From: an uncultured Pseudomonadota bacterium
GTDB lineage: Bacteria; Myxococcota_A; Polyangia; HGW-17
Length of the DNA: 25,758 nucleotides
NCBI GenBank assembly: GCA_938004375.1
Contig: CALKWH010000252.1
Span: 1 to 25,758 of the forward strand
Direction of reading: 5' to 3'
How positions within the stretch are numbered: position 1 is the first letter of the stretch; each line of letters opens with the position of its first letter. Of the stretch, positions 1-7,798 are shown piece after piece. The notes beneath the pieces are model-generated. The model was not told the DNA's origin, did no database searches, and saw nothing but the letters and a program-made list of their open reading frames with translations. A program made the translations under genes and the position numbers.

Positions 1-45
1 CCACCGAGATCTACACTCTTTCCCTACACGACGCTCTTCCGATCT
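1..45 (+). other. Illumina sequencing adapter (5' contig end)
   Basis: These bases match the 3' 45 bases of the Illumina TruSeq universal adapter, ending in the usual GCTCTTCCGATCT. They are library-preparation sequence left untrimmed in the assembly, not genomic DNA. Genuine sequence starts at 46. The same adapter is present in reverse complement at the other end of the contig. Confidence 0.98.
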
Positions 46-866
46 GTGATGATTTTAAATATGTTCCGAGGTATGGTAGATTGGGAAATAGTTTTATTAT
101 TTTCTATAAATATAAATATATTTTACCTGAGGAAGAATTGGCCTCTTGTGATGTGATTGTCCAGTTTTTTTCCACCGAAGAGCAGTTGACCATCAGAGAA
201 AACTTATCCACGACAGATTGTCTTTTCCCTTCGATGACAACGAATGGAAATCTGGCTGCGTGGTGCGAACCGCTCACCTCGGACCCTGCACGCTGGGGGC
301 TGAAAGTGTTCGACAGCCTCACGCGGGAGACCCGGGAGTGGTCCCTGGGACCCGAACTGCAGTGCGTGGGGGTCTCCTCCATCGACGCGGACAACGTACT
401 GACGATGGTGGGGAAGAGGCATCGTTTCCTCTACGAAGGGACCGTCTACGAGGACGACCAGTACACGGAGGTCGTCGTGAACGCCGTCTCCGGAGAAATC
501 GCGCCGATCGGCACGGACCTGTTTTACGACCGGGCCTATGGCGTGCTGCGTGGACACCTGCTGGTGGAGCGGGACTATGGCGCGTTCTGCATGGGTTCGT
601 TGGAGTCGAGCTGGGAGCTGGCCTACCTGGTCCTCGAGGATCTCGAGACCGGCGTGCGGCGTCCCATCGGGATTCCGGGTCAGGCCGCGGTCCCGGAGGA
701 TCTGCAGGAGTTGTTCCCCCTGGAGCTCGTGCCTAATCCGTGGCGGTTGATCTTCACCGACAACGGTTCCTGGACGGGCGGCACCTACGACACCCGCATC
801 TACGTCCTCGATCTGGAGCTCTCCGGCTACGTGGACGGGCTCGGCCACGTCCTCCCCGCGCCATGA
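46..866 (+). CDS. Beta-propeller-like protein, 5' truncated
   Basis: The frame is open from the first genuine base to a TGA at 864-866, so the gene probably starts beyond the contig; a TTG at 81 with GAGG upstream is a less likely start. The roughly 270 visible residues show repeats of the kind seen in TolB/WD-type propellers: a strand such as LKVFDSLTRETREW, then LAYLVLEDLETGVRRPI, then RIYVLDLELSG, with PSMTTNGNLAAW resembling the 'PSLSpDGxxVAW' turn. No catalytic motif is visible, and cellular location cannot be judged because the N-terminus is missing. The first 190 bases are markedly AT-rich compared with the rest of the same frame. The gene converges on the pilin gene at 913-1092 with a 46-base gap and no clear terminator. 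A surface or periplasmic propeller is a guess from the repeat pattern. Confidence 0.7.
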
Positions 867-912
867 CCCTTGTTCAGCGGTTGATGGGGGAACGTCGAGC
901 GCCGAAGCTGCC

Positions 913-1092
913 TCAGGGGATGGGCAGGTTCAGGATGATGTAGTACGAGTCGAAGTAGAGCTGGAAGGCGTGGACGAAGCGGGGGAACAGGTCGAAGCCC
1001 ATGATCGTCAGGCTGCCGAGGATGGCGGCCATGAGCAGCGAGTATTCGACCATGCTCTGGCCGGAGGCGTCGCGGAGCTGGAGCTTCTTCAT
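913..1092 (-). CDS. Flp/Fap-type small pilin
   Basis: This 59-residue gene starts at ATG 1092 and stops with TGA at 913-915. The N-terminus is short and basic, followed by GQSMVEYSLLMAAILG, the type IVb (Flp) prepilin motif: Gly11 before the predicted prepilin peptidase cut, then Glu16-Tyr17 and a hydrophobic helix to about residue 32. The tail is aromatic (several Phe and Tyr). The product would be an inner-membrane pilin assembled by a Tad-type machine. It follows the stop codon of the preceding gene by 4 bases, so it is the last gene of the pseudopilin operon; flp is more often first in tad loci. No prepilin peptidase (TadV) or Tad ATPase is in the window, so function as a fibre subunit rather than a minor pseudopilin is inferred. 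Confidence 0.85.
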   Translation of the reverse strand: MKKLQLRDASGQSMVEYSLLMAAILGSLTIMGFDLFPRFVHAFQLYFDSYYIILNLPIP

Positions 1093-1096
1093 GCGA

Positions 1097-1882
1097 TCAC
1101 CGGCCCTTTCCGCGCACCCGGGTCATGTGGACGCGGGTGAGCTGGCTCTCCTCGAGCGGGGAGATGGAGATGGTGACCTCCTCGCCCTCGCGGGAGAAGA
1201 TCATGACCGTGATCCCGGTGCCCAGTTCGGCGGCCAGGGTCTTGAGCTTCTCGGCGTCGCCCGAGAGCCGGTAGCCGCGCGCGGCCATCTCCTTCTGGTA
1301 GAAGACCACGTTGTCCTCGATGGCCTCGCGGTTCAGGTAGGCGATCACCGAGGTGTTCGCCAGGGGATCGCGGGAGCCCATCTGGGTCACGCCCTCGGCG
1401 CCGGCCATCATCGGTAGCGCCGGATCGCCGGCCCCGCCGCTCATCAATTGGGACGGGGAGCCCATGATCAGGGAGACGTAGACCGAGGTCTGGTCGCCCT
1501 CCCGGGTCATGACGACCTGGCGCAGCAGGTTGGCCTTGAGGTCCAGCGCGGCGACCTTGCCTCCGTGGGGGTGCACCTCGCGGGTGACGTAGTACCCGGC
1601 GGTCTCCCAGATGCCCTCGTAGAAGCGGGCGACCTGGAGGGGCTCGTCGGCGGTGCGGAACCAGGCCATCTTCATGCGCGCCTGGCCCATGACCATGTCC
1701 TCGGACATGGGCATCTCCTTGGCCATCGGGTAGGCCGGCATGGGGGCGGGCCAGAAGCGGTGCATGCTCCGCGGCTGGCGGCCCGCCGAGGCGTCCGAGG
1801 AGCGCGCGGAGAGCGCCCAGGCCGTCGCGGACACGGCGACCAGCGCCAGGAACAGGATGGAAAAGCGGGTGAGCCGTTTCAT
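1097..1882 (-). CDS. Exported protein with two copies of a small domain
   Basis: The 261-residue product starts at ATG 1882 behind a GGAGG site. It has a signal anchor (residues about 5-24, FSILFLALVAVSATAWALSA) and a Met/Pro-rich linker. Two similar segments of about 75 residues follow: the first contains FYEGIWETAGYYVTRE then VVMTREGDQTSVYVSL, the second contains FYQKEMAARGYRLSGD then VMIFSREGEEVTISIS. Each looks like helix-strand-strand-strand, suggesting an ancient internal duplication. I do not recognise a named family. It sits 15 bases downstream of a TadE-like gene and 4 bases upstream of the Flp-type pilin gene, so a periplasmic accessory role in assembling that pilin or pseudopilin complex is plausible. 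There is no lipobox and no catalytic motif is visible. Confidence 0.85.
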   Translation of the reverse strand: MKRLTRFSILFLALVAVSATAWALSARSSDASAGRQPRSMHRFWPAPMPAYPMAKEMPMSEDMVMGQARMKMAWFRTADEPLQVARFYEGIWETAGYYVTREVHPHGGKVAALDLKANLLRQVVMTREGDQTSVYVSLIMGSPSQLMSGGAGDPALPMMAGAEGVTQMGSRDPLANTSVIAYLNREAIEDNVVFYQKEMAARGYRLSGDAEKLKTLAAELGTGITVMIFSREGEEVTISISPLEESQLTRVHMTRVRGKGR

Positions 1883-1897
1883 GACGCCGTACCTCCG

Positions 1898-3142
1898 TTA
1901 CTCGAGCTCCTCGGGGATGATGTAGTCCCCGAAGGGGTTGTCCTGGGACAGCGACGACGTGCAACCCAGGGACTCCACCTGCGGACAGGCCATGTAGTTG
2001 TTGCCGCGGGTGGAGCGGCTCTCCTCGTACATCTTGACGTTGGCCTTGCTCGAGGCCTTGTCCATCATGGGGCTGGTGTCGTAGGTCTTCTTGCCGCCGT
2101 CCTCGTCGATCTCGATCTGGCCGCTCTCCCGGCCGCCGCTGCCCCCCTCGTAGTTCTTGGAGACCAGGCCGACCTGGGTGAGATCGGACATGCCCAGCGT
2201 GGGCTGGAAGGCCATGTAGGCCACGAGGTCGGTCCCGTACTTCAGGATGTCGGTGAAGGTCTTCACCGCGGTGCGGGTGCGGCTCTTGATGAACGCCATG
2301 CGCGAGATCTGCTTGTAGTAGGCCGTGCCCGAGGACGAGGGTCCGAGCACGTCGTCGGGCTGGTGCAGCTCCCACTGGTCGGCGAGCAGGTAGTAGGTCT
2401 CGGTGAAGCGCAGGCGCCGGATGCTGTTGCGCATCTCGCCCTTGCCCGCGTTGTCCTGGCTCCAGAACTTGGAGTCGGAGATGGCCTCGAACCGGTTGAG
2501 CCACAGGTTCTCGAAGTTGACGCGCACCTGGGTCCGGATGTAGCCGCGGGTGTTCAGTTTCCACTCCCCGGGCGGGTTGAACCGGTTGAGCGAGCCGCCG
2601 CCGAAGACGTCCTCGCGGTCGAACTGGTACAGGGCCATGATGGCCGCCCAGTAGATGTTGGGGTGCTGGGCGATGGAGGCCAGGCGGATGATGTCGAGGG
2701 CGTAGCCGGCGATCTGGAAGATCTGGGTGATGTTGATCGGGATGCCGCCGATGGACAGGACGTTGCCCCCCGGCAGGAGCGGCTCGGCGCCGTTCTGGGT
2801 GGTCGGCGTGTTGACCGTCCACTTGCCCGCCAGGGCCTTGTCCGCGTCGTTGCGCAGGTCGGTGGACCGCAGGTTCGAGAAGCGGGCGGCGGCGTCGTTC
2901 TTGATCTCACCGCTGGCGTCGGAGTATTTGAACGACCCGTCATCGTAGTCGTGCAGGGCGTGGCCGGTGAACTCCCAGGCCATGTAGCGCGCCATCTCCT
3001 GGGTCTTGAGCTTGACCTGGATGGCCTCGTAGAAGAACTGGGAGAACAGGAAGATCAGAACCATCGTGGGGACGGCCACGACGAACTCCACGAGGGCCTG
3101 GCCGCGGGTGTTCCGGAAGAAGAAGGCGAAGCGTCTGGTCAT
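1898..3142 (-). CDS. TadE-like pseudopilin-family protein, large
   Basis: The 414-residue protein begins at ATG 3142 with a strong AGGAGG site 6 bases upstream and ends in TAA at 1898-1900. The N-terminus is basic and then has RGQALVEFVVAVP at residues 13-25, the TadE signature with Gly14 and Glu19 flanking the hydrophobic helix (to about residue 40). TadE-family minor pilins are usually under 250 residues, so the roughly 370-residue periplasmic part is unusually long. It is Asn- and Asp-rich with a few Cys near the C-terminus (ACPQVESLGC), which could form a disulfide. Known TadE/TadF proteins are processed by a prepilin peptidase and support Flp pilus assembly. Here it lies between a TadG-like and a duplicated-domain gene in one operon, so a minor pilin or tip component is the best inference. 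Confidence 0.88.
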   Translation of the reverse strand: MTRRFAFFFRNTRGQALVEFVVAVPTMVLIFLFSQFFYEAIQVKLKTQEMARYMAWEFTGHALHDYDDGSFKYSDASGEIKNDAAARFSNLRSTDLRNDADKALAGKWTVNTPTTQNGAEPLLPGGNVLSIGGIPINITQIFQIAGYALDIIRLASIAQHPNIYWAAIMALYQFDREDVFGGGSLNRFNPPGEWKLNTRGYIRTQVRVNFENLWLNRFEAISDSKFWSQDNAGKGEMRNSIRRLRFTETYYLLADQWELHQPDDVLGPSSSGTAYYKQISRMAFIKSRTRTAVKTFTDILKYGTDLVAYMAFQPTLGMSDLTQVGLVSKNYEGGSGGRESGQIEIDEDGGKKTYDTSPMMDKASSKANVKMYEESRSTRGNNYMACPQVESLGCTSSLSQDNPFGDYIIPEELE

Positions 3143-3155
3143 GGTGCCCTCCTGG

Positions 3156-5063
3156 TCAGTGCGTCATCACCGAGGTGATGAAGCCGAAGAAGACGTCCCC
3201 GAGGAAGTTGCGGAACAGGTTGAGCACGTTCCGGATGATGGCCTGCGAGGTGGTCTCGTCGGCCGATCCGGGTTTGACGATGCCGCGGGTGAGGTTGTCC
3301 AGCCACTGGGCGAGCTTGGCGCCCACCGGCGCGAGCTTGGCGCGCCAGAAGGGGTTGAAGAAGTTCGGCGGCTCACCCCAATTGCCCATGCGGTGATAAT
3401 AGACCATGCCGCGGGCGATGACGTTGAGACCCTCGAAGTTCATTCCGAACAGCGACAGGCTGTTGCGCTCGCCACCGATGGTGGTGTCAAGCTCGGCGCT
3501 ATGGCCACCGTGCTCGCCGGCCTGTCCGCCGTTGAGGTTGTCGTTGGAGAACTGGTCGGTGCCGCCGTGGTTGAACTTGAACTTCCGGTGCCACGGCCGC
3601 CCGGCGACGCCGGTGCCGGTCTGGAACCGCTCGGGGGGCAGGTTCAGGAAGATCCAGGTGCTGGGCTGCCCATAGTCGCTGTTGTGGTCGGCGATGGGCT
3701 GGAACTTGAAGTACGGGGAGATGCCCACCCATTTGTGCTTCTCCATCAACTGGCAGTCGATGTTCTTCTCGATGCTCTTCTTGGCGCTCTTCCTCATGGG
3801 TGGGATGACGATCAGGCCGCTGTAGCCGCCCTTGGGGTGCGCGGGGTCGCCGTTGTTGTTCTTGTAGCCGTAGTGCTTGCGGTTGTCGTCGGTGTTGCCC
3901 TCGCCGTAGGCCGTGATGGCGTGGGCGATTCCCTTGATGGTGGAGGACTGCGCGAACACCACCGAGATGCCCACCGTGGCGATGCCCCAGCCGCGGGTGA
4001 CGTAGTCGTCAGAGGCCAACACGTCGCCCATCTCGTAGTTGCCCTGGGAGCGGATCTTGCGGATGTCGGGGTTGGGCTTGGAGTTGCTGCCGGTGTTGAT
4101 GAGCTTGGTGGCGCCCATCTTGTCGCCGAAGATGTTGGAGACGATCCACGACGCGAAGAAGCCGCGCTTGCGGTTGTAGATGGCCTGGTGGCTGCGCGTG
4201 GCGTTCGCGAGCTCGGTCATGATCGCCACGGCGTCCTTGTTGGGGTTGGTCTGGCGCTCCTTGAACTTGTTGTAGTCCGGGATGCCCATGATGAGCAGGT
4301 CGAAGGCGCTGGCGTTCACGCCCGAGCCGCGGTCGAAGGCCGCGCGGTACTCGAGGGTGTTCAGCGCCATGTTGAGCAGCATGAACGGCGTGATCCGGAA
4401 CTGCCAGCGGGACTCCCCGGTCGTCGGGTGGATGTAGTTGTCCGACACGATCTGGTGCATGCCCGAGAGGATGTGGGCGTTGACCAGGGCGAGGCGGATC
4501 AACTGCATCTGCCAGAACATGTGCTTGTTCATGAGGCCCAAGGCGTCGGCCACCCCCGCCGAGAGACTGTGGAGCCCCACCACAGGAAGCTTGTTCACGA
4601 TGTAGTCCACCACCCTCAAGATGGCGCTCACGATCTGGTTCACCGCCGTGAAGATGGCCTTCAAGATGCAGTACGCCGCGTTGAGCCATGGAGGCAACTT
4701 GATGAACGTGCACCCGAAGTCCAGCGAACTGACCATGCAGGCGAGCAGGTCGCGGACCGAGCCCAGCAGGAAGAGGCAGAAGCCCGCGTAGTTGTAGTAG
4801 CTCTGCACGGCCATCGCGGTGTTGTAGTTCACGAGCATCGTGCGGTTGAGCATGGCCACGAAGTTGAAGGCGCGCGCCTCCATGCTCGCCAGGCTGTAGG
4901 CCGCCGAGTCGGCCGCGCCCTGCAGCCTGATCTTCTCATGGATGGCCTGCCCGAGGTTCATGGTGGCGATGACCGACAGGGCCATGATGAACACGCCGAT
5001 GGCCGCCAGCGGAAACGCCTGTCCCTTCTTGTCTTCGATGAGGTGTTTCATGGTTCGGGTCAT
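3156..5063 (-). CDS. TadG-like pilus assembly protein
   Basis: The 635-residue protein starts at ATG 5063 (GGGAG site upstream) and stops with TGA at 3156-3158, 13 bases before the next gene. The N-terminal stretch KKGQAFPLAAIGVFIMALS (residues 12-30) is the TadG/TadE-like N-terminal helix, followed by LQGAADSAAYSLASMEARAFN, typical of TadG. It lacks the Glu at +5 of the pilin motif, as usual for TadG. The remainder is a large extracytoplasmic region with further hydrophobic stretches around residues 90-170, three Cys close together there, and a Gly/Asn/His-rich segment near residue 515. No von Willebrand A motif, common in many TadG proteins, was recognised. TadG anchors or stabilises Flp pili in the envelope; here it is the second gene of the operon. 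Confidence 0.88.
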   Translation of the reverse strand: MTRTMKHLIEDKKGQAFPLAAIGVFIMALSVIATMNLGQAIHEKIRLQGAADSAAYSLASMEARAFNFVAMLNRTMLVNYNTAMAVQSYYNYAGFCLFLLGSVRDLLACMVSSLDFGCTFIKLPPWLNAAYCILKAIFTAVNQIVSAILRVVDYIVNKLPVVGLHSLSAGVADALGLMNKHMFWQMQLIRLALVNAHILSGMHQIVSDNYIHPTTGESRWQFRITPFMLLNMALNTLEYRAAFDRGSGVNASAFDLLIMGIPDYNKFKERQTNPNKDAVAIMTELANATRSHQAIYNRKRGFFASWIVSNIFGDKMGATKLINTGSNSKPNPDIRKIRSQGNYEMGDVLASDDYVTRGWGIATVGISVVFAQSSTIKGIAHAITAYGEGNTDDNRKHYGYKNNNGDPAHPKGGYSGLIVIPPMRKSAKKSIEKNIDCQLMEKHKWVGISPYFKFQPIADHNSDYGQPSTWIFLNLPPERFQTGTGVAGRPWHRKFKFNHGGTDQFSNDNLNGGQAGEHGGHSAELDTTIGGERNSLSLFGMNFEGLNVIARGMVYYHRMGNWGEPPNFFNPFWRAKLAPVGAKLAQWLDNLTRGIVKPGSADETTSQAIIRNVLNLFRNFLGDVFFGFITSVMTH

Positions 5064-5076
5064 GGTCGTATCTCCC

Positions 5077-6009
5077 TTACCGGATGGCCACGGAGCGGCG
5101 ATAGGGGTTGGACTGCATGCGCATCGAGTAGGTGGCCCGCAGCGGGATCATGAAGACGCCGTGGGAGGCGGCCTGCCACAACTGGCGGGTCAACTGGGAG
5201 CCGCGTCCGGCGAGGTTCACCGGGGACACCGTGCGGAAGCCGGTCTCGCCGGCCTGCATCTGCGGATTCCACACGGCGCCGTACAGGTTCTGTCCCACCT
5301 GGCCGGCGATGAACGCTGTGTGGATGATGCGGTTGGCGAAGGGGATGCGCAGGGTGTACAGGTAGGTGACCCGGATGCTCAGGCGCGTCTTGTCCCGCCA
5401 GTCCGCGTCGTCGGACATCACGTCGTCGAAGGTGATCTCGGTGTCGTGCACGCCGCCGAAGTCCCCCAGTTTGGGTGAGACGATCTCGATCTCGACGATG
5501 TCCTGGGTGCCGAAGATGCCGTTGATGGCGTTTCGCAGGGCCGTGTCCGCCGCCGATTCGGCGGCGTTGAGCACAGCGTCGCGGAACTGCGTCGCTCCCC
5601 CCTGGATCGACGGTGACAAAAAGCCGATGATGGCATCGGTCCCGTTGCGGATGAAGTCCGAGGCCTGGGCCACGCGGCGGTGGGCCTGGTAGATCAGCGC
5701 GCGCTGCACGATCTGCATCATCATCTTCGCCGGGTCGCCCGCGGAGGTCTCGTTCACGAGGCCCTCCATCGTGGGCAGCAGCGAGATGATCGCCGCGTTC
5801 TGCATCACGAAGCGGTCGGCGTTCCACACGATGCCGGCGCGGGCCGCGTTGAACGCCGCGTATTCGGTCATCAGGCGGGCGTGCTGGATCATGCCCAGTT
5901 GGACCACGCCGAGGATGATGAACGTCATCAGGGGGATGACGATCGCGGACTCCACCAGGGCCTGGCCCTTGCGGTTGCGAATCAGGCGAGGGGTAAATCG
6001 GAGTGACAT
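5077..6009 (-). CDS. TadE family pseudopilin
   Basis: I place the start at ATG 6009 because AAGGAG lies 9 bases upstream and the protein then begins with a short basic N-terminus; an in-frame ATG at 6063 would add 18 residues with no family resemblance. The 310-residue product carries RKGQALVESAIVIP (residues 13-26), with Gly15 and Glu20 of the prepilin-like motif, and a hydrophobic helix to about residue 42. The extracytoplasmic domain contains LSIRVTYLYTLRIPFANR, a typical TadE strand pattern. It is the first gene of the leftward operon; the divergent regulator gene starts at 6231. I could not find a convincing leftward promoter in 6010-6130. TadE-type minor pilins are processed by prepilin peptidase and needed for Flp pilus formation. 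Confidence 0.9.
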   Translation of the reverse strand: MSLRFTPRLIRNRKGQALVESAIVIPLMTFIILGVVQLGMIQHARLMTEYAAFNAARAGIVWNADRFVMQNAAIISLLPTMEGLVNETSAGDPAKMMMQIVQRALIYQAHRRVAQASDFIRNGTDAIIGFLSPSIQGGATQFRDAVLNAAESAADTALRNAINGIFGTQDIVEIEIVSPKLGDFGGVHDTEITFDDVMSDDADWRDKTRLSIRVTYLYTLRIPFANRIIHTAFIAGQVGQNLYGAVWNPQMQAGETGFRTVSPVNLAGRGSQLTRQLWQAASHGVFMIPLRATYSMRMQSNPYRRSVAIR

Positions 6010-6138
6010 GGGCGCATGCTCCTTCGCATAGATTTTATGCCATGGCCGGCGCGGCGGGGACATCGGACAACTGGCCCCCCCAACAATATATGTCCGCGGG
6101 CATGGAGGTGGACTGCGGGCGGATCATGAAAAACAGCC

Positions 6139-6167
6139 TTGACGGGGAGGGGGGAAGTGACTACAAA
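6139..6167 (+). promoter_or_regulatory. Sigma70-like promoter of the TetR operon
   Basis: TTGACG (6139-6144) and TACAAA (6162-6167) are separated by 17 bases, a good match to the sigma70 -35 and -10 consensus. The predicted transcript would start near 6174, about 57 bases before the GTG start of the regulator gene. The adjacent inverted repeat begins at about +4, a position where a bound repressor would block the polymerase. Confidence 0.55.
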
Positions 6168-6177
6168 TCAGACTGCG

Positions 6178-6198
6178 ATTCAAACCGGCGGTCTGAAT
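6178..6198 (+). promoter_or_regulatory. Palindromic operator, likely TetR-family binding site
   Basis: Two 9-base arms, ATTCAAACC (6178-6186) and GGTCTGAAT (6190-6198), are inverted with one mismatch around a 3-base spacer. A third related half-site, AATCAGAC, lies at 6166-6173 in the direct orientation. Length and symmetry fit TetR-family operators. It sits just downstream of the predicted transcription start and upstream of the regulator gene, which suggests autorepression of the regulator and of the five transport genes behind it. Binding itself is inferred. Confidence 0.55.
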
Positions 6199-6230
6199 GC
6201 CTCGACCGCCGTTCCCCGTCGGGAGGACAC

Positions 6231-7022
6231 GTGCCGACGCCCCGCTTCTTCAAGCTCGCACCCGAGCGCCAGCGCCAGATCCTTGACGTCGCCCAGGCGG
6301 AGTTCGCCGCCCACGGCTTCGAGAAGGCGTCCCTCAACCACATCATCTACCTGGCCGACTTGAGTAAAGGCGCATTGTATTATTACTTTGACAATAAAGC
6401 CGATCTCTTCGTCGCCGTGGTGAACCGGTTGGTCGGTCGGTTTCCGGAGATCGTTCAGAAAATTTATAACATTGACGATCCCACCCGGTTCTGGGAAGTC
6501 GCCCATGACATTTTTTTGCAGTTTGTAAAAATGAAGATGGACCCATCCATGTTCCGCATCATGGGGGAATTGCTGGACCCCCGGATCTCGGCGATGGTCC
6601 CCGGACACCTGGCGGAGATGATGCGGTTCTCCATGACGACCCTGTCCCGCTTCCTCGAGACCGGCCAACGCCTGGGGCAGGTCCGGGCCGACCTGCCGGA
6701 GCTCCTGCTCGTGCACATGATCCAGGGGCTCCTGCTCGCGATCTCGAGTTGGATGCTCGAGACGATGCAACAGGGTCAAACAGTCGACCCCGAGGGGGTC
6801 ACGCGCTTCCTCGTCGAGCTGGTCCGCCGGTTCCTCGACCCCGGGCAGGCCCTGTCCGGGTCGCTCACCGACTTTTTATCCCCGCGCATCGTCTCCGGGG
6901 AGGAAACAAAATCCCCTCTGCGTCGTCCATCCGATCTGAGCGTCTGGCTGCAATGGACGCACGTCGGTCGTGCCGCCGGCCAGGTGTCCGGCGGGCCGGC
7001 GCCGGAAGGAGTCTCCCGATGA
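6231..7022 (+). CDS. TetR/AcrR family transcriptional regulator
   Basis: I choose GTG 6231 as start, 4 bases after GGGAGG; the open frame upstream contains the promoter and operator. The 263-residue protein starts with a TetR_N domain: RQRQILDVAQAEFAAHGF (helix 1), then the helix-turn-helix ending in LSKGALYYYFDNKADLF (about residues 42-58). The C-terminal ligand and dimer domain runs to about residue 200, followed by some 60 low-complexity residues longer than the usual TetR length; these cover the ribosome site (AAGGAG, 7006-7011) of the next gene. Its TGA overlaps the next ATG (ATGA, 7019-7022), so translation is probably coupled. It likely represses its own operon, perhaps derepressed by a lipid or hydrophobic ligand; ligand identity is unknown. 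Codons in the HTH region are more AT-rich than those of neighbouring genes. Confidence 0.9.
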   Translation: MPTPRFFKLAPERQRQILDVAQAEFAAHGFEKASLNHIIYLADLSKGALYYYFDNKADLFVAVVNRLVGRFPEIVQKIYNIDDPTRFWEVAHDIFLQFVKMKMDPSMFRIMGELLDPRISAMVPGHLAEMMRFSMTTLSRFLETGQRLGQVRADLPELLLVHMIQGLLLAISSWMLETMQQGQTVDPEGVTRFLVELVRRFLDPGQALSGSLTDFLSPRIVSGEETKSPLRRPSDLSVWLQWTHVGRAAGQVSGGPAPEGVSR

Positions 7023-7777
7023 AGATCATCAAGGTTTTATTTCTCTCCCTTGTCGCACTCCTCGCGGGTCCGGTGCCCCGCGCCGTGGCCCAGAACTGGG
7101 GAAAATGCCCGAAGGACACCCGGGATCTGGTGGACCGGGCGGACCGGATCATGTTCGCCAAGACCACGGCCGGCAAGATGACCATGACCGTGAAAAAGCC
7201 CGACCAGACGCAGACCATGAGCATGACCTTCTGGTCCTCCGGGCGCGAGAACATGCTGGTGCGCCTCACCGAGCCCAGCCGGCTCAAGGGCATGTCCACC
7301 CTGAAGGTGTCCGACAGCGTGTGGTACTACATGCCCCGGACCGACCGGATCGTGAAGGTGGGCAGCTCGATGATGGGGGACTCGTGGATGGGCAGCCACT
7401 TCACCAACGACGACCTGGTCAAGGAGACCCAGTTGTACCTCCATTACGAGTGCCAGGCCCGGGTCGACGAGAAGGACACGGTCACGGTGACGCTCGCGCC
7501 CAAGCCCACCGCGCCGGTGGTGTGGGGGAAGATCGTCATGAAGATCCGCCGCGCCGACTCCATTCCGGTGTCGGCCCAGTACTACTCGGACAAGGGCGTC
7601 CTCAAGCGCACGATGACCTTCGACCGCATCCAGGCGATGGACGGTCGCACCATCCCGACGCGCATGACCCTCACCGTCGCCGGCAAGAACGAGAGCACCG
7701 AGGTGGTGTACGAAAAGGTGCGCTTCGACGTGGCCATCCCCGAGCGGCTGTTCACGCTGCGCGGGCTGAAGATGTGA
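7019..7777 (+). CDS. Periplasmic LolA-like outer-membrane lipoprotein-sorting protein
   Basis: The 252-residue product starts at ATG 7019 with AAGGAG 7 bases upstream and a 4-base overlap with the regulator gene. A Sec signal peptide (residues 1-24, RAVA before the cut) has no lipobox, so a soluble periplasmic protein is expected. The mature part matches the LolA-like superfamily of 'outer membrane lipoprotein-sorting' proteins: LVRLTEPSRLKGMSTLKV, VWYYMPRTDRIVKV, and MGSHFTNDDLVKE are the characteristic strands and the 'GSDFSNEDL' type motif. Such proteins have a half-barrel with a hydrophobic cavity that carries lipid or acyl chains. Genes of this family are often found beside FtsX/MacB or MMPL transporters, as here. 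It probably shuttles a hydrophobic cargo from the two permeases to the barrel at the end of the operon. Confidence 0.9.
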   Translation: MKIIKVLFLSLVALLAGPVPRAVAQNWGKCPKDTRDLVDRADRIMFAKTTAGKMTMTVKKPDQTQTMSMTFWSSGRENMLVRLTEPSRLKGMSTLKVSDSVWYYMPRTDRIVKVGSSMMGDSWMGSHFTNDDLVKETQLYLHYECQARVDEKDTVTVTLAPKPTAPVVWGKIVMKIRRADSIPVSAQYYSDKGVLKRTMTFDRIQAMDGRTIPTRMTLTVAGKNESTEVVYEKVRFDVAIPERLFTLRGLKM

Positions 7778-7798
7778 CGCGGGAGGCGTAACACTTTC

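Noticed and set aside
867..912. Bidirectional terminator between the propeller and pilin genes
   Set aside because: Only short weak inverted stretches (GTTC and GAAC) without a T-run.
1448..5153. Long open frames on the plus strand opposite the pseudopilin genes (1448-3178 and 3066-5153)
   Set aside because: They are shadows of GC-rich codons: Val/Asp/His/Gly-rich without motifs, and they lie opposite genes with clear pilin signatures and ribosome sites.
6010..6060. Sigma54 or sigma70 promoter for the leftward pseudopilin operon
   Set aside because: A minus-strand TGGC and GC pair is two bases off the -24/-12 spacing, and the CATAAAAT box has no -35 at a usable distance.
6003..6230. Upstream in-frame extension of the TetR gene by 76 residues
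   Set aside because: It covers the predicted promoter and operator, has no family resemblance, and the GTG 6231 start has GGGAGG and matches the usual TetR N-terminus.
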